Assembly: GCA_947475065.1 (NCBI GenBank)
Contig: CANJLB010000014.1
Span: 1-64,000, forward strand
Reading direction: 5' to 3'
Length of the DNA: 64,000 bases
Source: Opitutia bacterium
Lineage (GTDB): Bacteria > Verrucomicrobiota > Verrucomicrobiia > Opitutales > Opitutaceae
In this document: piece after piece, positions 24,376-31,920 of the stretch
How the letters are laid out: each line of letters opens with the position of its first letter
Position numbering within the stretch: the stretch's first letter is position 1
Position numbers and translations under genes: made by a program
The notes under the pieces: generated by a model
Told to the model about the DNA's origin: nothing
What the model saw: the letters and a program-made list of their open reading frames with translations, nothing else
Database searches by the model: none

Positions 24376-24555
24376 ATGACAAAACGCCTCATCGTCCTTG
24401 GCAGCGTCCTCGCCCTGACCAGCTTCGCCTTCGCGTTTCCGGACCAGGCGCAGGGAATTCTGCGCGCCTGCTTCGGGTCCGATTTTTGCGGCGCGGACCA
24501 GAGCGCCGAGATCTGCTGCGACCCCGCCGCCGGCCAGTCTCCGGCAAAAAAATAA
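24376..24555 (+). CDS. small secreted cysteine-containing peptide
   Basis: This 59-residue product has a signal peptide (KRLIVLGSVLALTSFAFAFP) and a mature part of about 38 residues with four cysteines: ACFGSDFCGADQSAEICC. The cysteines suggest disulfides in the periplasm or outside the cell. I know no family. It lies between the SRP RNA and dnaX. Confidence 0.5.
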   Translation: MTKRLIVLGSVLALTSFAFAFPDQAQGILRACFGSDFCGADQSAEICCDPAAGQSPAKK

Positions 24556-24712
24556 CTGTCGGGAGCATCGCCTGGGCGTGACGCCGGCGCGAGGCGGCTG
24601 AAACTTCCGCGCGGGCCGGATCCAGGCGGAAACCCCGGTGCCGCCACCGGCTGCCACCGCCGAAAGACTTCTCGCGGTCCTGCCCTTTTCCCCCTCTGCT
24701 CTTCGCCTCGCC

Positions 24713-25879
24713 TTGTCCTCTCCTTATCAAGTCATTGCCCGCAAATGGCGGCCGCAGACGTTTGCCGATGTCGTCGGCCAGGGGCATGTCGTGCGCACGC
24801 TGCGCAATGCCATCGGGCGCGGCCGCATTGCCCACGCCTACCTCCTCGTCGGCCCGCGCGGCACCGGCAAGACCTCCCTGGCCCGCATTTTCGCCAAGGC
24901 CCTCAACTGCACCGGCGGCCCGCTCGCCGACTTCGACCCCGCCGACCCCGCGTGCCTCGCCATCGCCAACGGCTCCTTTCTCGATGTGATTGAGATTGAT
25001 GGCGCATCCAACAACGGGGTGGACCAGGTGCGCGACCTTCGCGACACGGCGCAATACGCCCCCGCGCAGGGCAAGTTCAAAATCTACATCATTGACGAGG
25101 TCCACATGCTCTCCGCCGCCGCGTTCAACGCGCTGCTGAAAACCCTTGAGGAGCCGCCGCCGCACGTGAAGTTCGTTTTCGCCACGACCGATCCGCAAAA
25201 GGTCCTGCCGACCATCGTTTCGCGCTGCCAGCGCTTTGACCTCAAGCCCATCGCGTCGGCGCTCATCGTCGAACGCCTGACCAAAATCGCGGCCGAGGAA
25301 AAAATTGAAATCACCGCCGCCGCGCTGGCCTGCATCGCCCGCATGGCCGACGGCGGGATGCGCGACGCCCAGTCCATCCTCGACCAGATGATTTCCTTCT
25401 GCGGCACGGAAATTTCCGAACCCGATGTGCTCGACGTCTACGGACTCGTCGCCGCCGGGAAAATTGCCGCTCTGGCCGCCGCCCTGGCCGCCGGTGACCA
25501 CCGCCAGATCGTCGCCCTCGTGGACGACTGCGACTCCTCCGGCCGCGACCTCGTCCGTCTGCTCGGCGATTTGCAAGTTCTCGTCCGCACCGCCCTCCTC
25601 GACGCCATCGCGCAGGGCGGCCGCAGCCTCGCGCTGGGCGGCACGCCGCTCACCACTGAGCAGCTCACCCGGATGCTGGACGCCCTGCGTGAAGGTGAAA
25701 GCGGCGTGAAGCTCGGTCTCACCGAGAAAATCAATTTTGAAGTCGCCCTCCTCAAGGCCGTGGATGCCAGCCGCTCCCGCGCCATCGACTCCCTCATCAG
25801 GGAACTCACCGCCCTCGCCGACGAAACCCCCGCCGCCGTCCCCGCCGGTGCGGCCGACGGCGAAAAAAAAAACGGCTGA
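24713..25879 (+). CDS. dnaX: DNA polymerase III subunit gamma (zero-frame product of dnaX)
   Basis: DnaX is the clamp-loader ATPase that loads the beta clamp and organises the replisome. Walker A is [14 protein letters not shown], Walker [11 protein letters not shown], and the sensor/arginine-finger region [12 protein letters not shown] prefer TTG 24713 ([17 protein letters not shown]) because family members start at this point; GTG 24638 would add 25 unsupported residues. The zinc module is incomplete: between Walker A and B only two cysteines remain (LNCTGG and PACLAI). The zero frame ends in EKKNG-stop right after an A10 tract, giving about 388 residues, the size of the gamma form. Confidence 0.93.
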   Translation: MSSPYQVIARKWRPQTFADVVGQGHVVRTLRNAIGRGRIAHAYLLVGPRGTGKTSLARIFAKALNCTGGPLADFDPADPACLAIANGSFLDVIEIDGASNNGVDQVRDLRDTAQYAPAQGKFKIYIIDEVHMLSAAAFNALLKTLEEPPPHVKFVFATTDPQKVLPTIVSRCQRFDLKPIASALIVERLTKIAAEEKIEITAAALACIARMADGGMRDAQSILDQMISFCGTEISEPDVLDVYGLVAAGKIAALAAALAAGDHRQIVALVDDCDSSGRDLVRLLGDLQVLVRTALLDAIAQGGRSLALGGTPLTTEQLTRMLDALREGESGVKLGLTEKINFEVALLKAVDASRSRAIDSLIRELTALADETPAAVPAGAADGEKKNG

Positions 25880-26283
25880 TTGACCGGCTGGAAACCGGTC
25901 TCGCCGCCGCGCTCGGTCTCCCGGTGGCCGGCGCCAAGCCCGGCGCTCCGGACGGACCCGGGGATTTGGCGGACGAAACGGCGGACCACGAATCCGGAAC
26001 CGTCGCCCCCGGCTCCGCGTCAGCGGCCGATGCCGACGCCCCCATGGGCCCCGGCGCGGACGAAGAGGCCGCCTTTCTCGCCACGCAGCACAGGACGGAC
26101 GTCGTTTTGCCCCCGCCCATTCCGGCTGAACGCGGCCAGCCGCCGAAAAAACATGACCTGCCGCCGCTCGACTCGCTCGTGAGCCGCATTCCCGCCGATG
26201 CCCGGGCCGCGCTCGACGAATTGTTCCGCGCCAAGTTCACGGCCGTCCGTCGCATGCCGGAGACGGCGTTGAAGCGCGAGTGA
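24713..26283 (+). CDS. dnaX: DNA polymerase III subunit tau (dnaX long form by -1 frameshift)
   Basis: After the A10 tract the -1 frame stays open for about 137 codons: [20 protein letters not shown], then an acidic linker and a C-terminal helical block [20 protein letters not shown] and [20 protein letters not shown] shift of the ribosome, or one extra A in the mRNA, would make a product of about 523 residues, close to tau size. Tau binds the polymerase core and helicase, so the extension would be needed for replisome assembly. A real alternative is a miscounted homopolymer in the sequence; with 11 A the long frame would be continuous. Confidence 0.75.
25863..25900 (+). promoter_or_regulatory. 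dnaX slippery tract and stimulatory hairpin
   Basis: Ten A residues (25863-25872) are followed after 9 nt by a perfect 6-bp hairpin GACCGG-N7-CCGGTC (25882-25900). The zero-frame stop TGA lies at 25877-25879, between the two. This combination matches known programmed frameshift or transcript-slippage sites in dnaX genes (E. coli A6G with hairpin; Thermus A9). Confidence 0.8.
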
Positions 26284-26333
26284 GCGGAAGGTCTGCCACA
26301 GCCAGTCAGGCCGGCCCCAGGCCAAACGGCCGG

Positions 26334-27221
26334 TCAGAGGCCGGAATGGCCCGGACCGCCGCCCAGTTCGACCACCACGGCGGTGGCATTGTCGCGGCCC
26401 GAGAGCAGCACCGCTTCCTCCACGAGGCGCTGCGCGGGCGGCTGGGTGACGCGCACCGCCACCGGTGTGCGGATGAGCTCATCCATGCTGCCGTCCCACA
26501 GGCCGTCGGTCACGCCGTCCGTGCAGAGGATGAAGCGGTCGCCCGGTTGCCAGGCGACCACGCCGATCTGCGGCTCAACCGTGTCCTGTCCGGCGCCGAG
26601 CACCTGCTCCAGAATGTGCCGGCGCGGATGGGCGCGGGCCTCGCGTTCGCTCAGCCGGCCTTCGCGCCGCAGCCGGCCGACCTCGCTCTGGTCGTGCGTG
26701 AGCTGCGCCAGCCCGCCCGCCTGCGGAAGTTGGTAGATGCGGCTGTCACCGACATGGGCGAAAAACATCCGTCCCGGCGCGAACCACGCGAGGCTGAGCG
26801 TCGCGCCCATGCCGGCGCATTCCTCGTAGGCCTGCCCGAGGTGCAGCAGGTCATGGTGGATGGCGCCGACCAGCTCGGCGAGCACGGCGAAAAAGTCCAC
26901 CGCACCGCCCGGCGGTCCTTTGGCCGTCGCCGGCTGGCGGAAGGCGCGCGGCAGCAGGCGCGTGATGCGGTCAATGGCGATGCGGCTGGCAAATTCGCCC
27001 GACTTTGCGCCCCCCATGCCGTCGCTCACCGCGAAGACAAAGTCGCAGTCCGCCAGCGACGCCTCGCCTGTTTTGCCGAGGTGGCGGACCTCATGGCTGT
27101 CGAAGGCGAGTCCGAGAAAGGCATCTTCGTTGTTCACCCGCACGCGACCGCGATGGGTGAGGCCCGACCAGCAAAGGGAGGGCAGGCGGTGGTGGCTGGG
27201 GGATGATCGGTGGTCACTCAT
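26334..27221 (-). CDS. PP2C-family serine/threonine phosphatase
   Basis: This 295-residue soluble PPM/PP2C phosphatase shows all the metal-binding motifs: RVNNEDAF, FAVSDGMGGAKSGEFAS, MGATLSLAWF, AHVGDSRIYQL, LCTDGVTDGLW and GRDNATAVVVEL. It removes phosphate from Ser/Thr residues in a metal-dependent way. The kinase-like gene 27315-27725 lies 93 bp upstream on the same strand, so the two probably form a kinase/phosphatase pair. A second PP2C is at 31155-31871. Confidence 0.92.
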   Translation of the reverse strand: MSDHRSSPSHHRLPSLCWSGLTHRGRVRVNNEDAFLGLAFDSHEVRHLGKTGEASLADCDFVFAVSDGMGGAKSGEFASRIAIDRITRLLPRAFRQPATAKGPPGGAVDFFAVLAELVGAIHHDLLHLGQAYEECAGMGATLSLAWFAPGRMFFAHVGDSRIYQLPQAGGLAQLTHDQSEVGRLRREGRLSEREARAHPRRHILEQVLGAGQDTVEPQIGVVAWQPGDRFILCTDGVTDGLWDGSMDELIRTPVAVRVTQPPAQRLVEEAVLLSGRDNATAVVVELGGGPGHSGL

Positions 27222-27314
27222 GGGGCGGGGGCAGAAAGGTGGCGGCCGGCCTGGGTTGATGCCATCTGGGCGCGAGGGGCGGGGAGATTGGTCATTGGCA
27301 GGCGCGGGCCGGTT

Positions 27315-27725
27315 TCAGGGTTTGAGGGAGATCTCGCCGGCGCCGCCGCCCTCCTCGAGCAGCGTGGCGAACTCAAAATCAATCACGCAAAACCGTCCGT
27401 CGGCGACGCGATAGGTGATGTTACGGAGGAAGGGGTCCTCATGGCGCACGCCGTATTTTTCCAGTTCGGCGAAAATTTCCCGCTGCCGTTCTGGCGCGAG
27501 CTGCTGGACGAGCCGGCCGCAGTTGGTGGTCACGATTTTCAGGCCGGCTTCGTCGGCCTCCAGCACGCGCGGCACGAAATCGCAGCCGCGCGCCTCAAGC
27601 TGCCGCAGCACCCGCACCTCGTGAGCAAACCGCTCGCGCGCGCGGTGGCCGCGGAAAGTCTTGTGGACGCGCCCGTCGTAGCCGATGCGGACCTGGGCGC
27701 GGACGGTGTCTTTGACCTCATGCAT
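27315..27725 (-). CDS. ultra-short protein kinase-like protein
   Basis: The protein has only 136 residues from ATG 27725 (MHEVKDTVRAQVRIGYDGRV). The kinase-fold landmarks are all present in order: lysine in VHKTFRG (residue 22), helix-C glutamate in RFAHEVRVLRQL (36), the HxDxxxxN catalytic loop as HEDPFLRN (95-102), and a DFG-like VIDFEF (Asp 116). No glycine-rich loop and no large C-lobe can be seen. It may phosphorylate a protein or a small molecule, like the small RIO/KdkA-type kinases. It sits upstream of a PP2C gene on the same strand. Confidence 0.65.
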   Translation of the reverse strand: MHEVKDTVRAQVRIGYDGRVHKTFRGHRARERFAHEVRVLRQLEARGCDFVPRVLEADEAGLKIVTTNCGRLVQQLAPERQREIFAELEKYGVRHEDPFLRNITYRVADGRFCVIDFEFATLLEEGGGAGEISLKP

Positions 27726-27917
27726 GGGATGGGCGGCAACATCCGCCGCTGCCGCCGTGCTGGCAAGGGGGGAGTGCGGAATCCAGCGAGAGTGGGGCGG
27801 TCCACCAGCTTCCCCGGTGCGGAACCGGGTCCGGCGCCCCCTGTGACACCAGGGGAAAGCGATGTGACGGGGCAGAAGCAGAAAAAACATTCATCCAAAT
27901 CCAAGTTTCGGTTGCCA

Positions 27918-27934
27918 CTGGCACATGGGGTGCT
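27918..27934 (+). promoter_or_regulatory. sigma-54-type promoter of glutamine synthetase
   Basis: CTGGCAC-N5-GTGCT matches the sigma-54 consensus (YTGGCAC-N5-TTGCW) at all but one position, with the GG and GC pairs correctly spaced. It lies about 88 bp upstream of the glnA ATG. It implies activation by an NtrC-like protein under nitrogen limitation; no such regulator is in the window. The rest of the 27726-28021 gap holds no gene. Confidence 0.7.
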
Positions 27935-28021
27935 AACTAGACGACCCGTTTGCGGCCGTGTTTCGCGGCCGCCCAAACGCCCATCACCAACCGCAAACCA
28001 CCCAACCAAACTCCTCCGACC

Positions 28022-29056
28022 ATGGCCAAATACAAACTGGAATACATCTGGCTCGACGGCTACACCCCTGTGGCCAGCCTGCGCAGCAAGACACAGATCA
28101 AAGAATTCGCCAGCTTCCCGAAGCTCGCCGACCTCCCGATCTGGGGCTTCGACGGCAGTTCCACCCAGCAGGCCGAGGGGAAGAGTTCCGACTGCAAGCT
28201 GCAGCCGGTCGCCGTCTTTCATGACACCACCCGCAAGAATGGCGTGCTCGTCATGTGCGAAGTCATGATGCCGGACGACAAGACGCCGCACCCGTCCAAC
28301 TCCCGGGCCACCATCCCGGACGATCCCGACACCTGGTTCGGCTTCGAGCAGGAATACTTTCTCTGCAAGAACGGCGCACCCCTCGGTTTCCCGTGCGGCG
28401 GCTATCCCGCCCCGCAGGGGCCCTACTACACCGGCGTCGGCTACAAAAACGTCGGCTGTATCGCCCGGGAGATCGTTGAGAAGCACATTGATATCTGCCT
28501 TGACGCCGGCATCAACCTTGAGGGCATCAACGCCGAGGTCGCCAAAGGCCAGTGGGAGTTCCAGATCTTCGGCAAGGGCTCGAAGAGCGCCGCCGACCAG
28601 ATGTGGGTCGCGCGCTATATCCTCACCCGCCTGTGCGAAAGCTATGGCGTGGATGTCGAGTGGCACTGCAAGCCCATCCTCGGGCAATACAACAAGCCGC
28701 TGGATTGGAACGGCTCCGGCATGCACTCGAATTTCTCCACGAAGTTCATGCGCGAAAAAGGCGGCAAGGCCTACTTCGAGAAGCTGATGGCCGCGTTTGC
28801 CAAAAATATTGGCGAGCACATCGCCGTCTATGGCCCGGACAACCACCTCCGCCTCACGGGTCTGCACGAGACGCAATCCATTGACAAGTTCTCCTACGGC
28901 CTGTCCGACCGCGGTGCCTCGATCCGCATGCCGGTCAACTTCATCAGCAACGGCTACAAGGGCTACCTTGAGGATCGCCGGCCCAACTCCGCCGCCGACC
29001 CGTATCTGGTCGCCGGTCGGATCGTGAAGACCTGCCAGAGCGTGGCGACCAAGTAA
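28022..29056 (+). CDS. glnA: glutamine synthetase, beta-grasp (GSII/eukaryote-like) type
   Basis: The enzyme makes glutamine from glutamate, ammonia and ATP. The 344-residue protein is much shorter than GSI (about 470) and fits GSII: YIWLDGYTPVASLRSKTQ, PIWGFDGSSTQQAEGKSSDC, the metal-binding FGFEQEYFL, WEFQIFG, NGSGMHSNFSTKFMR and the loop RGASIRMP. ATG 28022 follows a sigma-54-like promoter. A strong terminator lies 18 bp after the stop. GSII lacks the GSI adenylylation site, so control is likely transcriptional. Confidence 0.95.
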   Translation: MAKYKLEYIWLDGYTPVASLRSKTQIKEFASFPKLADLPIWGFDGSSTQQAEGKSSDCKLQPVAVFHDTTRKNGVLVMCEVMMPDDKTPHPSNSRATIPDDPDTWFGFEQEYFLCKNGAPLGFPCGGYPAPQGPYYTGVGYKNVGCIAREIVEKHIDICLDAGINLEGINAEVAKGQWEFQIFGKGSKSAADQMWVARYILTRLCESYGVDVEWHCKPILGQYNKPLDWNGSGMHSNFSTKFMREKGGKAYFEKLMAAFAKNIGEHIAVYGPDNHLRLTGLHETQSIDKFSYGLSDRGASIRMPVNFISNGYKGYLEDRRPNSAADPYLVAGRIVKTCQSVATK

Positions 29057-29073
29057 GCCGAGCGGTAAAATTC

Positions 29074-29107
29074 AACGGCGTCATCCCTCGCGGGGTGACG
29101 CCGTTTT
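29074..29107 (+). terminator. rho-independent terminator after glutamine synthetase
   Basis: AACGGCGTCA and TGACGCCGTT form a GC-rich stem (extended by CCC/GGG around a TCGC loop) followed by TT. Placed 18 bp after the glnA stop; the two arms also allow termination from the other side. Confidence 0.85.
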
Positions 29108-29258
29108 GTGTGCGCAGGGGGCGATGTGGATCTGCGTTTTTTGTAAAACTAGGCCGTCTGGGGCGTGTATTGATGGGGATTGGCTCGGCGAAAAAAATGA
29201 AAAACGAACTGTAGTCGTTTTGGTAAACAATTTTCATACAGGCTCGGATGGTTAGGCT

Positions 29259-29639
29259 TCATTTTCGTCGCCAGTAAAACACCATTCCACTGAAGATCGC
29301 GAGGCCATAGACACTCCAGACCGCCCAAAATGGTGGCCTGCGATCTATCGCATGCTGCGCCATTGGGAATGCAGCCCAAAACAAAAGAGTAAACCCAAGC
29401 CCTAAGTATACAAGAATGTTCACAGCCGCCACTTTACCGGGCAGCGGCGGTGGGCCGGAGCCGGCGGCGGAGGAATCGCCCGGCGACACGGCCTGCGCGT
29501 AGGTTTTCCAATCGGCCATGCCATCGCGCCAGACGAGGGTGGAGGGAGTGACGAGGCCTTGCCTCACGAGTTGAGCCAGTTCAGCGGAGGAGACGGGGCC
29601 CCTTTTCTGGCCGTCGGTTGAATAGTGCCATTGGTGCAT
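29259..29639 (-). CDS. GYF_2-domain membrane protein
   Basis: The 126-residue protein begins MHQWHYSTDGQKRGPVSSAE and continues LAQLVRQGLVTPSTLVWRDG and MADWKTYAQA: the GYF_2 (DUF4339) domain thought to bind proline-rich peptides. Two membrane helices follow, VNILVYLGLGFTLLFWAAF and FWAVWSVYGLAIFSGMVFYW, ending WRRK. ATG 29639 gives a full domain. The domain probably faces the cytoplasm. Role unknown. Confidence 0.8.
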   Translation of the reverse strand: MHQWHYSTDGQKRGPVSSAELAQLVRQGLVTPSTLVWRDGMADWKTYAQAVSPGDSSAAGSGPPPLPGKVAAVNILVYLGLGFTLLFWAAFPMAQHAIDRRPPFWAVWSVYGLAIFSGMVFYWRRK

Positions 29640-29717
29640 GGGGAGGGGGCGGCGCTGAACCTTGAGCTTGCTCTCAACCCGCACGCGGTCAATCGCGATT
29701 CCGCACAGGCTGAAATC

Positions 29718-29765
29718 GTAGGTCGGAGTTTGTCCCGGCACATCGGGCAAAAAAGCCCGACCTAC
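29718..29765. repeat. 48-bp palindromic repeat (GTAGGTCGG...CCCGACCTAC)
   Basis: Outer arms GTAGGTCGG and CCGACCTAC are complementary; the inner part holds further short inverted repeats (GTCCCGGCACATCGGGCA). It looks like a REP-type interspersed palindrome upstream of the flavoprotein gene. Confidence 0.55.
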
Positions 29766-29822
29766 GCCTTCATGGAGGCCGCGCCGTAAAAATCCGCCAT
29801 TGAGCGCCCCGCCGCGCACGGC

Positions 29823-31091
29823 ATGCTCGGCGGCATGGGGCCAAAGCACATCATTATCGCGGGCGGCGGGGCGGCGGGATTCTTCGCGGCCATTGCGTGC
29901 GCGGAGGCCGACCCGGCGGCCGAGGTGACGCTCTTCGAGGCCACGGCCCATCCGCTCGCCAAGGTGCGGGTGTCCGGCGGGGGGCGGTGCAACGTCACCA
30001 ATGTCTGCCAGGAACCACGCGAGCTGGTCAAAAATTACCCACGCGGCGCGCGCGAGCTGCTCGGTCCGCTCACGCGTTTCGGCCCGCGCGAGACGGTCGC
30101 GTGGTTCGCCGCGCGCGGGGTCGCGCTCAAGGCCGAGCCCGACGGGCGGATGTTTCCGGTGACGGACAGCTCGGCGACCATCGTGGAGTGCCTGATGAAC
30201 GCCGCGCAGAAAGCGGGCGTGAAGCTCGTGACCGTACGCGGCGTGCGGAAGGTGGAACGCGTGGCGCGCGATGGCGGCCCGCCGGACTTCTGGCTCACGC
30301 TCACCGACGGCTCCGGCGTGCGCTGCGACCGGCTGCTGCTCGCCACCGGGGGCAACAAATCTTCGGTCGGGCTGACCATCGCCGAGGCGCTCGGCCACAC
30401 GATCGAGCCGCCGGTGCCGTCGCTGTTCACGTTTCATTGTGACGATGCGCGGCTCGTCGGGCTGTCGGGGGTGTCGGTGGAGAACGCCGCCGTCGCCGTG
30501 CATGGGGCGAAACCCGGTGACAAACTCAGGGCGGGCGGTCCGCTGCTTGTGACGCATTGGGGACTGAGCGGCCCGGCGATCCTGAAGCTCTCCGCGTGGG
30601 GTGCGCGCGAGCTGCATACGGCGGGCTATGCGTTCACCCTCGCGCTAAACTGGGTCGCGCCCCGCACGCTGGAGCAGACCCGTGCCGCGCTCGCCGCCGA
30701 GCGCACGGCCCACGCGCGGCGGCAGGTGGCGACGGCCAACCCTTTCGGACTGCCGGCGCGGCTGTGGGAGCGGTTGCTGGCGTCGGCCAGGATCCCGCCC
30801 GATGCGCAATGGGCGGGCGTGGGCAACGCCGCGCTTGGTGCGCTCGCGTCGCAGCTCGCCGAGGGCGAGTTTGCCGTCGTGGGCAAAAGCATGAACAAGG
30901 AGGAGTTCGTCACCTGCGGCGGCGTGAGGCTGCGCGAAGTGGATTTTGCGACCATGGAAAGCCGCATCTGCCCCGGCCTGCATTTTGCCGGGGAGGTGCT
31001 CGATATTGATGGGGTGACCGGCGGCTTTAATTTCCAGTCCGCCTGGACGACCGGCTGGCACGCGGGGAGGGCGATGGCGGGCGGCGGCTGA
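29823..31091 (+). CDS. HI0933/YhiN-family FAD-dependent oxidoreductase
   Basis: A flavoprotein of about 420 residues. The dinucleotide-binding loop IIIAGGGAAGFFAAIACAEA is at the N-terminus, with the family block KVRVSGGGRCNVTN next. Further family motifs are LLATGGNKSSVGLTIAEALG, VTHWGLSGPAILKLSAWGA and, near the end, GEVLDIDGVTGGFNFQSAWT. The substrate is unknown; the family is often annotated NAD(P)/FAD-dependent oxidoreductase. ATG 29823 or 29835 could start it (MGPKHIIIAGGG). Confidence 0.9.
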   Translation: MLGGMGPKHIIIAGGGAAGFFAAIACAEADPAAEVTLFEATAHPLAKVRVSGGGRCNVTNVCQEPRELVKNYPRGARELLGPLTRFGPRETVAWFAARGVALKAEPDGRMFPVTDSSATIVECLMNAAQKAGVKLVTVRGVRKVERVARDGGPPDFWLTLTDGSGVRCDRLLLATGGNKSSVGLTIAEALGHTIEPPVPSLFTFHCDDARLVGLSGVSVENAAVAVHGAKPGDKLRAGGPLLVTHWGLSGPAILKLSAWGARELHTAGYAFTLALNWVAPRTLEQTRAALAAERTAHARRQVATANPFGLPARLWERLLASARIPPDAQWAGVGNAALGALASQLAEGEFAVVGKSMNKEEFVTCGGVRLREVDFATMESRICPGLHFAGEVLDIDGVTGGFNFQSAWTTGWHAGRAMAGGG

Positions 31092-31154
31092 GCCTTCGAA
31101 ATCCTCTCAACGCGCGGCCAGCTGCGCCGTATTTGCTAAAAACAGGTCCCGCCC

Positions 31155-31871
31155 TCACGCCTCATCCACGATCACCAGCACGGCGGTGGCATTGTCGGTG
31201 CCGCCGTGTTCGAGGGCGAGGGCGATCATGGCCTGCAAAATCTCGGCGGGTTCGCCGGGGCGGCCGAGCAATTCTGCCAGCTCGGCGTCCGTCACCATGC
31301 GCGTGACCCCGTCGGTGGCGAAGAGCCAGCGGTCGCCGGCTGCCAGCGCATGGTCCGCCAGGTCGGTGTCCAGCGGAGTGGGCTGCCCGACGCAGCGGGT
31401 GAGCGTATGCCCGCTGTGGGGATGGAGCAGGAGGTATTCGCCCGAAGTGTTGTTTTTGCGCGCCTCCATCTCGACGGTGTGGTCCTCGGTGACCGGCGAA
31501 AGCTTTCCGTCGCGCAGCAGGTAGGCGCGCGAGTCGCCCACGTGCGCCAGCCGCGTCCGGCCGGCGCGAAACAGGCCGCACGACACCGTCGTGCCGATGC
31601 CGGTCTCGGGGCTGACGAGCTGGCCGAGGCGTTGCACGGCGATATTGGCCGCCTCCATCACGGCGTGCAGGTCGGGCTCGCCATTGCCTGCCGCCCGCAC
31701 CGCCTGGATCAGCGTCCGCACCGCACAGGTGGAGGCTTCGGCCCCGCCGGGCAGGCCGCCCACGCCGTCGGCCACGCCGAACAGCCCGAGGGCCGGCTGG
31801 CACAGGGGGCTGTCTTGATTTTCGTGGCGGACCTTGCCGATGTCGGTCAGCGCGGCGGAGCGGAGTTTCAT
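31155..31871 (-). CDS. PP2C-family serine/threonine phosphatase
   Basis: This 238-residue phosphatase shows VRHENQDSPLC, FGVADGVGGLPGGAEAS, IGTTVSCGLF, AHVGDSRAYLL, LFATDGVTRMVTDAEL and GGTDNATAVLV, the complete PP2C metal-binding set. ATG 31871 (MKLRSAALTDIGKVRHENQD) is the usual Stp-like start; an ATG at 31913 would add 14 residues. It is transcribed in the same direction as dinG, 49 bp downstream of it. Its partner kinase is not next to it. Confidence 0.9.
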   Translation of the reverse strand: MKLRSAALTDIGKVRHENQDSPLCQPALGLFGVADGVGGLPGGAEASTCAVRTLIQAVRAAGNGEPDLHAVMEAANIAVQRLGQLVSPETGIGTTVSCGLFRAGRTRLAHVGDSRAYLLRDGKLSPVTEDHTVEMEARKNNTSGEYLLLHPHSGHTLTRCVGQPTPLDTDLADHALAAGDRWLFATDGVTRMVTDAELAELLGRPGEPAEILQAMIALALEHGGTDNATAVLVIVDEA

Positions 31872-31920
31872 GGCGAGGAGGGCCACGTTGGTGGGCGGCG
31901 GTGCGCTCTGCAAGCCGCCG

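Noticed and set aside
29718-29765. Palindrome considered as a transcription terminator
   Set aside because: It lies upstream of the flavoprotein gene with no T-run and resembles a dispersed repeat more than a terminator.
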